Source: Paraburkholderia sp. DHOC27 (GTDB lineage: Bacteria; Pseudomonadota; Gammaproteobacteria; Burkholderiales; Burkholderiaceae). From it: DNA of 64,000 bases. Position numbers and translations under genes: made by a program. Below are positions 43,679 to 53,309 of this stretch, in pieces. The first letter of the stretch is position 1; each line of letters begins with the position of its first letter. The notes under the pieces are model-generated. The model did not search any database and was not told the origin of the DNA. It was given only the letters and a program-made list of their open reading frames with translations. The DNA lies in NCBI RefSeq assembly GCF_003429005.1, contig NZ_QVQV01000009.1, positions 62,001-126,000 of the forward strand, written 5' to 3'.

Positions 43679-44737
43679 TTAGTTCGCGATGCCGAGCTTC
43701 TTGCAGCCGTCGGCGTAGCGGTCGGTACAGAGGTCCTTCGCATTCGCGAAGCCCTTGTCCACCACTTCCGCCTTCAGGTTTTTCGCCGTGATGACGGCCG
43801 GCTTGAAGAGCTGCGTCGGCGTGTTGAAGAGCGTCGTTTCGCCCTTCGGCGTCTGGCCGTTCAGGAAGCCCACCGCCACTTTGGCCGCTGCTGCCGCGAC
43901 GATCTCGCTCGGCTTCAGGATCGTGTTGTACTCGTCACCGGCGATGATCAGTTGCAAACCCGCGAGGGTGGCGTCGTTACCTGTGACGGGCGGCACCGGG
44001 TTGACACCCGCTGCCTTGAACGCCGCGACCGCGCCGCCGCCCGTGCCGTCGTTGGCCGCTACCACGCCGACGATCTGCGAGCCAAAGCGCGTGATCTGGC
44101 CGCTCACCCATTGCTGCGCCTTCGGCGGTGCCCAGTCCGGCGTGTCGTACTCGGCCAGCGTCTTGTAGCCGCTGCCCGCCAGACCCGCATGAATGCCCTT
44201 CTTGATCAGGCCGGCGGCTGCGTCGGTCGGCGAACCGTTGACTTCCAGCACGCCCCCCTTGCTGGTTGGCACATTGGTTTCCTTCAGATGATCGACGAGC
44301 GATTGCGCGATGGCCTTGCCGATGCCCTCGTTGTCGAACGACACGTAGTAGTTGGCCGGCGTCGACGGCACCGGACGGTCATACGCGATCACCTTGATGC
44401 CCTGGCCCTGCGCCATGTGCACCAGCGAGGCAGCCGCCGTCGAGTCCACCGGATCCAGCACGATCACCTTGGCGCCCTGCGCGATCACCGAATTGAACTG
44501 TTGCTGCTGCGTGGCGACGTCGGCGTTGGCGTTCTGGTAGAGCACCTTGCAGTCGGGGCAAAGCTTGGACATTTCAGCCTTGAAGCCGGGGAAGTCGTGC
44601 TGTTCGTAGCGGGTCGATGCCTGGTCGGGCATCAGAAACGCGACGGTGCCGCTGGGCGCAGCCATTGCCGCGGTGCTGCCCAGGATACTGAGGGTGAGCG
44701 CGCTGGCGCCGATGAGTTGGTTCGAAAGTCGGGTCAT
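43679..44737 (-). CDS. XylF-like substrate-binding protein (first system)
   Basis: 352 residues from the ATG at 44737 with GGAGA upstream. A signal peptide ends near STAAMAAP. The mature start GTVAFLMPDQASTRYEQHD and KVIVLDPVDSTAAASLVHMA are typical of xylose/ribose-type binding proteins. The context of ribitol dehydrogenase and kinase suggests a pentitol ligand. It is the first transport gene downstream of the AraC regulator. Confidence 0.9.
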   Translation of the reverse strand: MTRLSNQLIGASALTLSILGSTAAMAAPSGTVAFLMPDQASTRYEQHDFPGFKAEMSKLCPDCKVLYQNANADVATQQQQFNSVIAQGAKVIVLDPVDSTAAASLVHMAQGQGIKVIAYDRPVPSTPANYYVSFDNEGIGKAIAQSLVDHLKETNVPTSKGGVLEVNGSPTDAAAGLIKKGIHAGLAGSGYKTLAEYDTPDWAPPKAQQWVSGQITRFGSQIVGVVAANDGTGGGAVAAFKAAGVNPVPPVTGNDATLAGLQLIIAGDEYNTILKPSEIVAAAAAKVAVGFLNGQTPKGETTLFNTPTQLFKPAVITAKNLKAEVVDKGFANAKDLCTDRYADGCKKLGIAN

Positions 44738-44950
44738 CGAATGTCTCCAATTATTAGAAAAATGTCGGCGTCGGTCGGCGTGGTTTTGCCGTCGCGTCGC
44801 TGTCGCCATGCTCGAGCCGTGGTGTGGCCTCTTGTTGAAATCCCTGACGGTATTGCACAGGTGCGTTTGCGCTCGCCGTGCCCGGACAGGCACGGCGTCT
44901 TGCGGTATTGCAGGTGATGCAGGTAGTGCGATCTATCAGTAAGAACGACG

Positions 44951-45928
44951 CTAGCCGACTGCTTCCAGTACGGGTGTCGCGTCAGATGTGGCGGACGACT
45001 CCGTCGCGCTGGCAGCGTTGAGCTGTTGATAGGCTCGCCATCGCGACGGCGGCATCGCCTTCAGCAACAAAAACTGCCGGTTGAAATTGGACAGATTATT
45101 AAAGCCCACCTGGTAGCAGATATCCGTGATACTTAGTTCACCTGACATCAACAACTGGCAGGCCAGATTGATGCGCAGCCGGTTCACGTACTGCACGAAA
45201 GGCACGCCCGTATGACGGCGAAAATAGCGTGAAAAGGCGCTGACGCTCTGCCCTGCGAGTTGGGCCAATTCGGTTTCGCGCAACTCCTGCGAGAGGTTCT
45301 TGCCGATATACGACAGCACGTGATTGATGCGCGTCTCGGCATAGCGCGCCGGGTCGGCGTGGTACTCGGCGCTCGCCAGCTTGACCGGCTCCGGGCTTTG
45401 CACGAGCAGATCGAGCAGCGCCACGAACAGGGTGATGCGGCGGATGCCCTGGGCGCCCAGCAGTTCACGCATGATGGGCTCGGCGGCCGCGCCGGTTTTC
45501 TCGGTGAACAGCACGCCCCAACGCGAGGCGTCGAGCAGCGACTCCACGCGCCTGAGTTCCGGGAACGTCTCGATGGCGCGCTCGATGAAGCCGGCATCGA
45601 ACTGCAGGATCAGACAGCGCTCGTCCACCCGTTCGCCATGCGGGACATTGCTGACCCAGTTGTGCGGCAGGTTCGAGCCGGTCATCACCAGATTGCCGGG
45701 CGCGAAGTTGCCGATGTAATCGCCGACGAAGTAACGGCCCGTCGTCGCGGTGATCACCTGAATTTCGTACTCGGGATGGAAATGCCAGCGCACCGTGCGG
45801 TAAGGATAGCCGTGCGACCAGACCTTGAACGACTCGTCACGCGGCACGGCCACCAGCTCGAGGTCCGGCTGGTCGATCTTGACGTAGCGGCTTTCCTTGC
45901 GCGCCGTGTCACTCCGCGTGTTGCGCAT
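44951..45928 (-). CDS. AraC-family regulator of the ribitol block
   Basis: 325 residues with AGGAGA upstream. The N-terminal cupin-like sensor domain includes VRWHFHPEYEIQVI. The C-terminal AraC domain (about 205-305) has the first helix-turn-helix ETELAQLAGQSVSAFSRYF and the second LSITDICYQVGFNNLSNFNR. It probably activates the transporter and rbt genes when the pentitol or its product is present. It reads in the same direction as the operon, with a 213-base gap before the binding-protein gene. Confidence 0.9.
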   Translation of the reverse strand: MRNTRSDTARKESRYVKIDQPDLELVAVPRDESFKVWSHGYPYRTVRWHFHPEYEIQVITATTGRYFVGDYIGNFAPGNLVMTGSNLPHNWVSNVPHGERVDERCLILQFDAGFIERAIETFPELRRVESLLDASRWGVLFTEKTGAAAEPIMRELLGAQGIRRITLFVALLDLLVQSPEPVKLASAEYHADPARYAETRINHVLSYIGKNLSQELRETELAQLAGQSVSAFSRYFRRHTGVPFVQYVNRLRINLACQLLMSGELSITDICYQVGFNNLSNFNRQFLLLKAMPPSRWRAYQQLNAASATESSATSDATPVLEAVG

Positions 45929-46324
45929 CTGAGTGTCTCCTGATCCTGATCTTCTTGTTCTGCGTGGCGGGTATGGAACGTTGCTGTGGTGCCGCCACTT
46001 CGCAGCGACTTTGATTCGTGCGCCGCCATACCCGAAAGTTAGCCCTGTCGCAGTCGTTTCACCACTAAAAATAAGACCGCAAACTGATACTTTTTTGCAT
46101 TCGGGTTAGCCCGTAAGCAGTCATAGGTCAACTTTTGTGCAATGCAACAGCTAACGAATTATGCGTCAAAGCCGCGTCACGCTGGCGTTGCACCGGCCTC
46201 GACCGCGTCAATTCTATAAATTGCGCCAATTGCTGCGGCCTCGCGCTTGCGTCACCATGAGCAACAAACGTACTACCGCAACGCACGACCGCAAGTCTCC
46301 CCCTGCCGGCACCCGACGCTCTCA
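45929..46324. other. Divergent region between the AraC and MFS genes
   Basis: 396 bases. A short dyad CGGG-TTAG-CCCG lies near 46102, and A/T-richer sequence spans about 46060-46110. No gene or terminator is convincing. Confidence 0.5.
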
Positions 46325-47656
46325 ATGAAACAGGTCAACGAATCCTGGACCCGCGAGTCGGCCAGCCAACCGAACGCCCCCACTCTCAACGAATCGGTCA
46401 GCCGCCCGATCGCACCGCTCACCGGCGCCACCCTGCAACCACCCGCTCAACCGGCCACTGCTCCCACTGCGCCCGCCGGCAGCATGCAGGCGACCGCCAT
46501 TCTGCTGCTGGGCTACGCCATTCTGATTACGGGCAATGGGCTGCTCGGCACCTTGATCTCGCTGCGGCTGATCCAGCAGCAGACGCCCGCGCTGGTAGTG
46601 GGCGTGGTGCAGTCGGCCTATTACGTCGGCTTCATGGTGGGCGCGTTGTGGGGCGGCGGCCTGATTGGCCGCGTCGGCCATCATCGTGCCTTCGTGAGTT
46701 TCGCCGCAATGTCGGCCTGCTGCGCGCTCGGCTATGCCGCGTGGGCCGCGCCTGCCATGTGGGCCGTGCTGCGCTTCATCATGGGCTTTTGTCTGGTCGG
46801 CATTTTCACGGTGGTGGAAAGCTGGCTGCATCAAGTGGCCAGCAATGCGCAACGCGGCCGGGTGTTTTCCGCTTACCTGATCACGAATTATCTCGGCGTC
46901 GGCACCGGCCAGTTTCTGATCGGTCTCGCGGACCCCGCGGGATTCGCGCTCTTTAGCCTCGTCAGCGCGCTGTTTTCGGCTTCGTTGATTCCGGTCGCGC
47001 TGGCGGGCAATGCGCCGCTGCCTGCTGTCGCGGAGACCAAACCCGCCGGCGCGCCCGGCTCGCGCCTTGCGCGCGGTTTGTCAGGCTTGAGCACGGTCTA
47101 TCAGTGGGCGCCGCTTGGCGTGTTTGGTTGCCTTGCGGCTGGACTGCTGAACAGTGGCTTCTACACGATGCAGCCCATCTTCATGCGCCGGCTCGGCTAT
47201 TCGGTGCCGGACGTCTCGCACTTCATGGGTTTCGCGCTGCTCGCGGCGCTGCTGCCACAGTGGCCGGTGGCACGCCTTGCCGATCTGTTCGACCGGCGCA
47301 CCATCATCGTCGCCATCACCACGCTTGCCGCGGGCTGCAGTCTGCTGCTGTTCCTGCTGCATGGCGGTGTGCTGGTCGAAGCGCTCGGCTATGTGTACGT
47401 GAGCGTGGTGTTTTCGCTGTACGGCGTGGTGACCTCGTACGTCAACGATTGTATTCCCGCCGAGCAGCGTATTGCAGTCAGTGCCGGGTTGCTGTTGATC
47501 TTTTCACTGGGCGCGAGTGCGGGGCCGACTTTGGCCTCGGCCTTGATGGCACTCGCCGGACCTAACGGCCTGTATCTGTTCACCGGCATCGTGACCGTCA
47601 CGCTGGCCACGCTGACCTTGAAGAGTCTGCGAAGCACGCCGTCGCGGGTGCGTTGA
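46325..47656 (+). CDS. MFS transporter, YcaD-like
   Basis: 443 residues from the ATG at 46325. The start is uncertain: no clear ribosome site is present, and an ATG at 46484 would begin directly before the first helix. About twelve membrane helices follow; the first is ILLLGYAILITGNGLLGTLISL, with the motif-A-like GGGLIGRVGHHRAFVSFAAM loop. The N-terminal 53 residues are Pro/Ala/Thr-rich and polar. The substrate is unknown. It is convergent with lutC. Confidence 0.8.
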   Translation: MKQVNESWTRESASQPNAPTLNESVSRPIAPLTGATLQPPAQPATAPTAPAGSMQATAILLLGYAILITGNGLLGTLISLRLIQQQTPALVVGVVQSAYYVGFMVGALWGGGLIGRVGHHRAFVSFAAMSACCALGYAAWAAPAMWAVLRFIMGFCLVGIFTVVESWLHQVASNAQRGRVFSAYLITNYLGVGTGQFLIGLADPAGFALFSLVSALFSASLIPVALAGNAPLPAVAETKPAGAPGSRLARGLSGLSTVYQWAPLGVFGCLAAGLLNSGFYTMQPIFMRRLGYSVPDVSHFMGFALLAALLPQWPVARLADLFDRRTIIVAITTLAAGCSLLLFLLHGGVLVEALGYVYVSVVFSLYGVVTSYVNDCIPAEQRIAVSAGLLLIFSLGASAGPTLASALMALAGPNGLYLFTGIVTVTLATLTLKSLRSTPSRVR

Positions 47657-47664
47657 GGTGAACT

Positions 47665-47700
47665 GATTTGGGTTGAGGTGCGCAGATTTGGGTTGTGGTG
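47665..47700. repeat. Direct repeat, two copies of a 16-bp unit
   Basis: GATTTGGGTTGAGGTG and GATTTGGGTTGTGGTG, 20-bp period, in the gap between the convergent MFS and lutC genes. They differ at one position. Confidence 0.75.
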
Positions 47701-47711
47701 AGCTGAGTAAC

Positions 47712-47728
47712 GCCTGAGGCCCTCAGGC
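47712..47728. terminator. Hairpin overlapping the lutC stop codon
   Basis: GCCTGAG, GCC, CTCAGGC: a perfect 7-bp stem with a 3-base loop. No T-tract follows on either strand, so termination activity is uncertain. Confidence 0.35.
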
Positions 47729-48310
47729 CGGCGCCAGCCACACCACCGTCAACGAGCGCACGCCCTGCGCGCCGCGAATCAGCACGCCTTCGATATCCGC
47801 CGTGGCCGAGGGGCCCGTCACCAGCGCTGCATAGCGGACCCGGCTGAAATCGGGCCGGCGGTAGACGTCCTGCAGGCCGTCCACAAGTTGCGCCGGATCG
47901 AGCAGCACGATGAGATGCTGCACGATGTAGCCGATCGCATTGACCACGTACTCCTCTTCGCTGAACCACACGGAGCCCGTTTCCGCGACGCCGAAGCGCG
48001 CACGCACCACGCCGACGTCCACATCCTGCAACGACACCGGCGGGGTCTCGGGCGTCAGCGCACGCGTGCCCTGCACTTCCGGCGTGGCCGAACAGATCGA
48101 AGCCTGTGCGCCGAAGCGCTCATGGATCATCGGCAGCACTTCGGCAAGTGTGGCGGGCTGCACGCATTTGCCGCCCATACCCTCCAGCGCCGTGGTGAAG
48201 CGCGCCTTCAGGTCGCCGCCCACGGCAGCGAACAAGGGCACCTCGGGCCGCTCGCGCGCTTCCGGCTGCGCCGCGCGCACCTTGGCCAGAAAAGCTTCAC
48301 GCGTTGCCAT
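47723..48310 (-). CDS. lutC: LutC, LUD-domain lactate utilisation protein
   Basis: 195 residues. The LUD domain includes VVRARFGVAETGSVWF, VNAIGYIVQHLIVLLDPAQLV and the terminal TADIEGVLIRGAQGVRSLTVVWL. It is a subunit of the LutABC L-lactate dehydrogenase system. It overlaps the end of lutB by 14 bases. Confidence 0.92.
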   Translation of the reverse strand: MATREAFLAKVRAAQPEARERPEVPLFAAVGGDLKARFTTALEGMGGKCVQPATLAEVLPMIHERFGAQASICSATPEVQGTRALTPETPPVSLQDVDVGVVRARFGVAETGSVWFSEEEYVVNAIGYIVQHLIVLLDPAQLVDGLQDVYRRPDFSRVRYAALVTGPSATADIEGVLIRGAQGVRSLTVVWLAPA

Positions 48311-49688
48311 CGCCGCCTCCCCGATTTTTCTTGTACCACGCGTGGAAAGTCAGCTTGGGCGCCTCGGGCAGCTCACGCTGGCGCCCCCAGATATTGAGCG
48401 GGTTGTAGAGCACGAAATTCGGCAGCCGGCGCAACGCGCCGCCCATCGACGATACCGTCGCACGGTAAAGCGTCGGGCTCGCCAGCAGCCGCCCCGCCAT
48501 CTTCAGCACTTCCTTCTTCACGAACGGCACCTCGTGACGCTCGGTGATCACTTCGCGCCACTTGTAGATCTGCTCGTGGATGTTGATCTTCACCGGACAC
48601 ACGTTGGTGCAGCTGCCGTTCAGCGTCGACGCGAACGGCAGCGCGCTATAGCGCTTCAGGTCGAAGGTCGGATTGATGATCGCGCCAATCGGCCCCGAGT
48701 ATGTGCCGCCGTACGACAGGCCGCCGCTGCGCCGATACACCGGGCACGTATTCATGCACGCGCCGCAGCGGATGCATTTGAGCGAGTACCAGAAGTCGTG
48801 CATGGCGAGCCGCTCGGCGCGGCCATGATCGACGAGGATGAAGTGCATCTCCGTGCCGGGACGCGGCGCGCGGAAATGCGAGGTGTATTGCGTGATCGGC
48901 GAACCAAGCGCGCTGCGCGACAGCATGCGGATAAACACGCCGAGATCCGACACCTTCGGAATCAGCTTCTCGATGCCAATGGACGCAATATGCAGCGGCG
49001 GCACGTTCGCCGACAGATCCGCATTGCCCTCGTTCGTACACACCACCACCGTACCGGTTTCCGCCACCGCGAAATTGCAGCCCGTCATGCCCGCGGTTTT
49101 CTCGCGCACGAAATACGGACGCGTGTTCATGCGCTGGCTTTCCGCGAGGTAGTGGATGTCGCTATTGTTCGGATCGGTGCCGATGGTGCGGCCAAACAGT
49201 TGCGCCACGTCGCCGCGCAGCTTGTGCACGGCCGGCACGACCATATGGCTCGGATCCTGATGGTCGAGCTGCTGGATGCGCTCGCCGAGATCGGTCTCCA
49301 TCACCGTGATGCCGCGAGGTTCAAGATACTCGCGCATCGCACACTCGTCGGTCAGCATCGACTTGCTTTTGACGAGCGTGGTCATGCCGCGCTCCGACAT
49401 GATCTTGTAGACAAGTTCGTTGTGCTCTTCGGCGGTAGCGGCCCAATGCACGGTGACGCCGTTCGCTTCGGCGGCGCTCGCGAACTGGTCGAGATAGGTC
49501 GAGAGATTCGACAGCGTGTGTTCCTTGATGCCCGAAGCGAGTTCACGCAGCGTTTCCCATTCGGGAATGCGCTGCGCCTGCGCGTCGCGCTTCTCGCGCA
49601 AGTCCCACAGACGCTTGTCATGAAACGCCACGTGCTCCGTCTTGGCGATAAACGCGCCCGCCGCCTTGGCGTGATCGATCCGGCTCAT
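48297..49688 (-). CDS. lutB: LutB, iron-sulfur LUD protein
   Basis: 463 residues from the ATG at 49688, which overlaps the lutA stop (ATGA). The N-terminal LUD domain contains VTVHWAATAEEHNELV and GITVMETDLGERI. Two ferredoxin-type clusters are indicated by KCIRCGACMNTCPVYRR near 305 and LNGSCTNVCPVKI near 360. With LutA and LutC it oxidises L-lactate to pyruvate on the cytoplasmic side of the membrane. Confidence 0.94.
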   Translation of the reverse strand: MSRIDHAKAAGAFIAKTEHVAFHDKRLWDLREKRDAQAQRIPEWETLRELASGIKEHTLSNLSTYLDQFASAAEANGVTVHWAATAEEHNELVYKIMSERGMTTLVKSKSMLTDECAMREYLEPRGITVMETDLGERIQQLDHQDPSHMVVPAVHKLRGDVAQLFGRTIGTDPNNSDIHYLAESQRMNTRPYFVREKTAGMTGCNFAVAETGTVVVCTNEGNADLSANVPPLHIASIGIEKLIPKVSDLGVFIRMLSRSALGSPITQYTSHFRAPRPGTEMHFILVDHGRAERLAMHDFWYSLKCIRCGACMNTCPVYRRSGGLSYGGTYSGPIGAIINPTFDLKRYSALPFASTLNGSCTNVCPVKINIHEQIYKWREVITERHEVPFVKKEVLKMAGRLLASPTLYRATVSSMGGALRRLPNFVLYNPLNIWGRQRELPEAPKLTFHAWYKKNRGGGDGNA

Positions 49689-50428
49689 TCGCGTGCTCCA
49701 TTGAGGATCTGCGCAATGTGGATGAAGCGCGCATTGGCCTTCATGCGTTCGGCGCAGCCCTGCTGATGCATCAGGCACGACATGTCGCCCGAGACGATGT
49801 ACTCCGCGCCCGCATTCAGATGATCGCGGACCTTGTCCTGTCCCATGCGCACCGACACGGGTTCTTCGGTCACGGAAAACGTGCCGCCGAAACCGCAGCA
49901 TTCGTCAGGCCGCGCGGGCTTGACGAACTCGATGCCCTTCACGCCCCGCAACAAGGTCAGCGGTTTGGAAAACGGCGTACCGGCCACTTCGGAAATGGAC
50001 GCTTCCTTCAGATGCCGCAACGCGCTGCAACTGTTGTGCAGCCCGACCCGATGAGGAAACTCCGCCCACGGGAAGTCACGTGCGCCCACCACATCGTGCA
50101 GGAATTCGACCAGTTCGTACGCCGCGGCGCGCACGTGCCTGACCTCATCGGTCTGCTCGATGGCGGTCATATGCGCGCGCACGTGATGGATGCAGCTTGC
50201 CGACGGTCCGACGATGTAGTCGTAGCCCGCAAAGTTTTGCGCGAACACCTTTTCCGCGCCGGCCGCTTCGCCTTGCGCGCCGCTGTTGGCCATGGGCTGG
50301 CCGCAGCAGGTCTGCTCCTGCGGATAGTCGACCTCGATGCCGAAGCGCTCTAGCAGTTCGAGCGTGGCGATGGCCACCTCGGGGTAGAACGCGTCGATGA
50401 AGCAGGGAACGAAGAGTGCAACTTTCAT
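49685..50428 (-). CDS. lutA: LutA, CCG-domain iron-sulfur protein
   Basis: 247 residues from the ATG at 50428. There are two cysteine-rich CCG domains: QEQTCCGQPMANSG near 40 and PDECCGFGGTFSV near 188, the heterodisulfide reductase-type ligands. The N-terminal ALFVPCFIDAFYPEVA is typical. It is the first gene of the lutABC operon, downstream of lldR and the palindromic operator. Confidence 0.94.
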   Translation of the reverse strand: MKVALFVPCFIDAFYPEVAIATLELLERFGIEVDYPQEQTCCGQPMANSGAQGEAAGAEKVFAQNFAGYDYIVGPSASCIHHVRAHMTAIEQTDEVRHVRAAAYELVEFLHDVVGARDFPWAEFPHRVGLHNSCSALRHLKEASISEVAGTPFSKPLTLLRGVKGIEFVKPARPDECCGFGGTFSVTEEPVSVRMGQDKVRDHLNAGAEYIVSGDMSCLMHQQGCAERMKANARFIHIAQILNGARE

Positions 50429-50478
50429 GGATGGCGGACGGACTGGGTGGGGACGAGGCCGCAACGTGAACGTGGTCT

Positions 50479-50514
50479 TGACGCGGTACCTGACGTGGTA
50501 CTTGACGTGGTACC
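50479..50514. repeat. Three tandem 12-bp repeats upstream of lutA
   Basis: TGACGCGGTACC, TGACGTGGTACT and TGACGTGGTACC in direct succession, ending 51 bases before... the lutA start side of the leader. They lie in the lutA 5' region, downstream of the LldR-type operator. Each unit contains a TGACG...GGTAC core; a regulatory role is possible but unproven. Confidence 0.7.
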
Positions 50515-50607
50515 TGAGCCGACCCGCTTCGCTGCATGCGTTGAACCATCTTACTGCTGTGCGCACCGGAAGAGCTACAAAACGCTACAACGGGTCGCCT
50601 GGTCATG

Positions 50608-50620
50608 TTGGTCTGACCAA
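50608..50620. promoter_or_regulatory. LldR/PdhR-type operator
   Basis: TTGGTC-T-GACCAA is a perfect palindrome matching the FadR-subfamily GntR consensus (TTGGT-N3-ACCAA), as at E. coli PdhR and LldR sites. It lies between lldR and lutA, 180 bases upstream of the lutA start. It is the likely site where LldR represses lutABC until L-lactate is present. Confidence 0.75.
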
Positions 50621-50668
50621 GACTATAAGGAAGTCCCCAAGGCGTGTCAACGCAGGCCATTCAGCGCT

Positions 50669-51400
50669 TCAGGTGGGTTTCGCCGCTTCTTCCGCGTACA
50701 ACTCGCGCACGTAGGTCAGATGGCTTTCGGCCGCTTTCCGCGCCTTTGTCGCGTCGCGGGCCATCACGGCGTCGAAGATCGCCTGATGCTGGATCAACAG
50801 TTGCGCTTCCTTGGCATCGTCATAGTCGATCAGGCGGTGATACTGCCGCATGCCTTCGCGAATCAGTGTATGAATGCCGTGGATGACGTGTGCCAACGCG
50901 ACGTTGTGAGTCGAATCGGCGATGGCGAGATGAAAGGCGGCGTCCAGTTCGGCCAGGTTGACGCGATCCGCGGATTCCGAGCAGGCTTTCAGCGCTTCGA
51001 ACGCGCGCCGGATCTTCTGCTGATCGGACGCGGTGGCGCGCTGCGCCGCGTAGACGGTGGCGATGGACTCCAGCCCCTGGCGCAGTTCGAGAATATCGCT
51101 GCTGGTGCGTGGATTTTGCAGCAGCAGTTCGGCGAGCGGCTTGGAGATGATGGGCGCGGTGACGTCGACCACGGTGAAACCGCCCCGCCCCGAGGTCTCG
51201 ATGTAGCCGTCCGCTTCGAGCCGGATCAACGCTTCGCGCAGCGACGGACGCGATACATGCAGTTGCGTGGCCAGTTCGCGCTCGGCGGGCAGACGGTCGC
51301 CCGGCATCAGCACGCCGTCCGAGATCAGACGTTTGATCTGGTCGGACACGACGTCGGAAAGACGTTTGCGCGTGAACGACGGAACCGGATGAAATGGCAT
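50669..51400 (-). CDS. lldR: LldR, GntR/FadR-family lactate-responsive repressor
   Basis: 243 residues from the ATG at 51400. The N-terminal winged helix includes GDRLPAERELATQLHVSRPSLREAL. The C-terminal FCD domain (about 90-225) has ELRQGLESIATVYAA and the metal/ligand residues D and H in AELDAAFHLAIADSTHN. Its position upstream of lutABC on the same strand, with the palindromic operator in between, identifies it as the lactate regulator. Confidence 0.9.
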   Translation of the reverse strand: MPFHPVPSFTRKRLSDVVSDQIKRLISDGVLMPGDRLPAERELATQLHVSRPSLREALIRLEADGYIETSGRGGFTVVDVTAPIISKPLAELLLQNPRTSSDILELRQGLESIATVYAAQRATASDQQKIRRAFEALKACSESADRVNLAELDAAFHLAIADSTHNVALAHVIHGIHTLIREGMRQYHRLIDYDDAKEAQLLIQHQAIFDAVMARDATKARKAAESHLTYVRELYAEEAAKPT

Positions 51401-51476
51401 GGGCAAGGCGGAGCGCGAAGGTGGATGCAATTATAGCCGCCGCGTTTTGCTCCCCGTTTTGCTTCCTTGCCTGACG

Positions 51477-53309
51477 CTATTGATGCCCGTCCGCGTGCCC
51501 CGCCTGCCCATAAAACCGGTCGAGATCGCCTTTCAGCGAATGCAGCGCGCCATCGTCGAGATAGATCATGTGGCCGGTCGGGTAGTACTCGATCTGGATA
51601 TGGCTGTGCAGCGAGGCATCGAGCGTCATGTGCGCCAGGTCGTATTCCGTCGCGAAGAACGGTGTCGCCAGATCGTAGTAGCCGTTCAGCGACAGCACGC
51701 GCAGTTGCGGATTCTGCCGCATGGCTTCCGCGAGATCACCGGCCGCATACGGAACGGCGAGCTGCTCGCCCCACCACGCACGGTGCTTCATGTCCCATTC
51801 ACGGCCCGCTTCACCGTTGAACACGCGGTAGCGATCCGTCGGCGTGTAATGCAGGTCCTCGGCGAGGTATTGATGCAGCGCGCCGGTGAACGCATTGGCG
51901 ACACTCGTCACCGACGCATCGTAATCCGGGACCTCGCTCACATTGTCATAGTCGATGCCTTCGAAGCGCGCGTCGTAACGGCCTAAGGTACGCGATTCAC
52001 TCTTGAGCAACTGCTTGCGGAAGCGCCCTGGGCCCACCCGCAAGTTCGTGTCTTTGACGTACTGCACATCCAGGCCCGTGTAGTGCGCGATCTGGGCGGC
52101 GATGGCGTCGCGCTCGCTGTCCGGCAATGCGTCGCCCTGCGCGAGCGCGGCGGCATACGGACCGCGCGCGAAGGCGCGGGCCTCGTCCACCCAGGCGGCC
52201 AGATTGGTTGGTCGCGGCGAGATCTTGTTGTGATACCAGGCAATCGCCGCATACGTGGGCAGATAGCTTTCGACGCGGAAGTCCGTGCCGGGTGCGTAGT
52301 GCGCATAGTTGAGGACCGACGACATCAGGATCACGCCATTGAAGGCGATGCCGTTCTCGCTGAGGCGGTAGGCAAGCATGGCCGCGCGGGTCGTGCCGTA
52401 CGATTCGCCGAGCAGATACTTGGGCGAATTCCAGCGCTGATTGGCTGTGAGATAGCGATCGATGAACTGCGTGAACGCACCAAGGTCGGCGTCGGCGCCG
52501 TAGAACGCTTTCGGCGTGCCATGACCGACGATGCGCGAGAAGCCCGCGCCCACTGCGTCGATGAATACCAGGTCCGACTGGTCGAGCAGGCTGTCGGGAT
52601 TGTCCGCCAGCACATATGGCGCGGGTGGCGTGATGTCCGGGCTCGACGTATGAACCCGTTTCGGTCCAAACGAACCCATCAACAGGAACACCGTGCCGGC
52701 GCCGGGGCCGCCGTTGAAGAGAAACGTAACGGGACGCTGCGACGGCGTTTTCGAATCGGCGGTGTACGCGACATAGAACACGCTGGCGGTCGGCTCGCCG
52801 GCGTCGTTACGCAGCAGCAGGTTACCTGCGGTGGCCGTGTAGGCGATCTTTTTGCCGTCGAGCACCACGCTGTGATGCGTGACTGCGGTGTTTTCCGGCG
52901 GGATGGGGAGCGCCGCGCCGGGTCGCGCCGGGCCTTCGTGCGCTTCGTCGTCAGGGGCACCATGTACTGAGGATTGCGCGGATTGTGCAGATTGCGCGCT
53001 TTCCGTGGCCAGAGGGGAACTCGCCGGCCGCATCCGCGTAGCGCGTGGCGTCTCGCCGCCGGGCCGTTCAGGTTGGGTCGTGAGGTTCGCGCTGCTGTTT
53101 GCGTTTGGGTCGGCGCTGTTGCCGCTGTGCGGGGTCGTTGTCGTTGCCGTGCCTGCTGACGCAGCAGTGGTCGTAGCAGGAGTACCAGGCGGCGAGCTTA
53201 CGGAAAGGTCAGCGGCGTTACTCGCCTGAAAGGACAGCACCCAGACGACGATGCTCATGCATGTCGCCTTCCACCCGCCACGTGCCGCACTACGAAGATA
53301 CGTGCCCAT
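51477..53309 (-). CDS. Secreted S10-family serine carboxypeptidase
   Basis: 610 residues. GGGGGAGA lies upstream of the ATG. The signal peptide is MSIVVWVLSFQASNAAD within the first 34 residues. A Ser/Thr/Pro/Ala-rich stretch to about 110 follows. The peptidase S10 domain has the nucleophile motif GESYGTTRAAML near 300, the aspartate in LNGYYDLATPF and the histidine in YYPTGHMIYLD. It removes C-terminal residues from peptides in the periplasm or outside. It is a single gene; the long low-complexity segment is unusual. Confidence 0.87.
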   Translation of the reverse strand: MGTYLRSAARGGWKATCMSIVVWVLSFQASNAADLSVSSPPGTPATTTAASAGTATTTTPHSGNSADPNANSSANLTTQPERPGGETPRATRMRPASSPLATESAQSAQSAQSSVHGAPDDEAHEGPARPGAALPIPPENTAVTHHSVVLDGKKIAYTATAGNLLLRNDAGEPTASVFYVAYTADSKTPSQRPVTFLFNGGPGAGTVFLLMGSFGPKRVHTSSPDITPPAPYVLADNPDSLLDQSDLVFIDAVGAGFSRIVGHGTPKAFYGADADLGAFTQFIDRYLTANQRWNSPKYLLGESYGTTRAAMLAYRLSENGIAFNGVILMSSVLNYAHYAPGTDFRVESYLPTYAAIAWYHNKISPRPTNLAAWVDEARAFARGPYAAALAQGDALPDSERDAIAAQIAHYTGLDVQYVKDTNLRVGPGRFRKQLLKSESRTLGRYDARFEGIDYDNVSEVPDYDASVTSVANAFTGALHQYLAEDLHYTPTDRYRVFNGEAGREWDMKHRAWWGEQLAVPYAAGDLAEAMRQNPQLRVLSLNGYYDLATPFFATEYDLAHMTLDASLHSHIQIEYYPTGHMIYLDDGALHSLKGDLDRFYGQAGHADGHQ

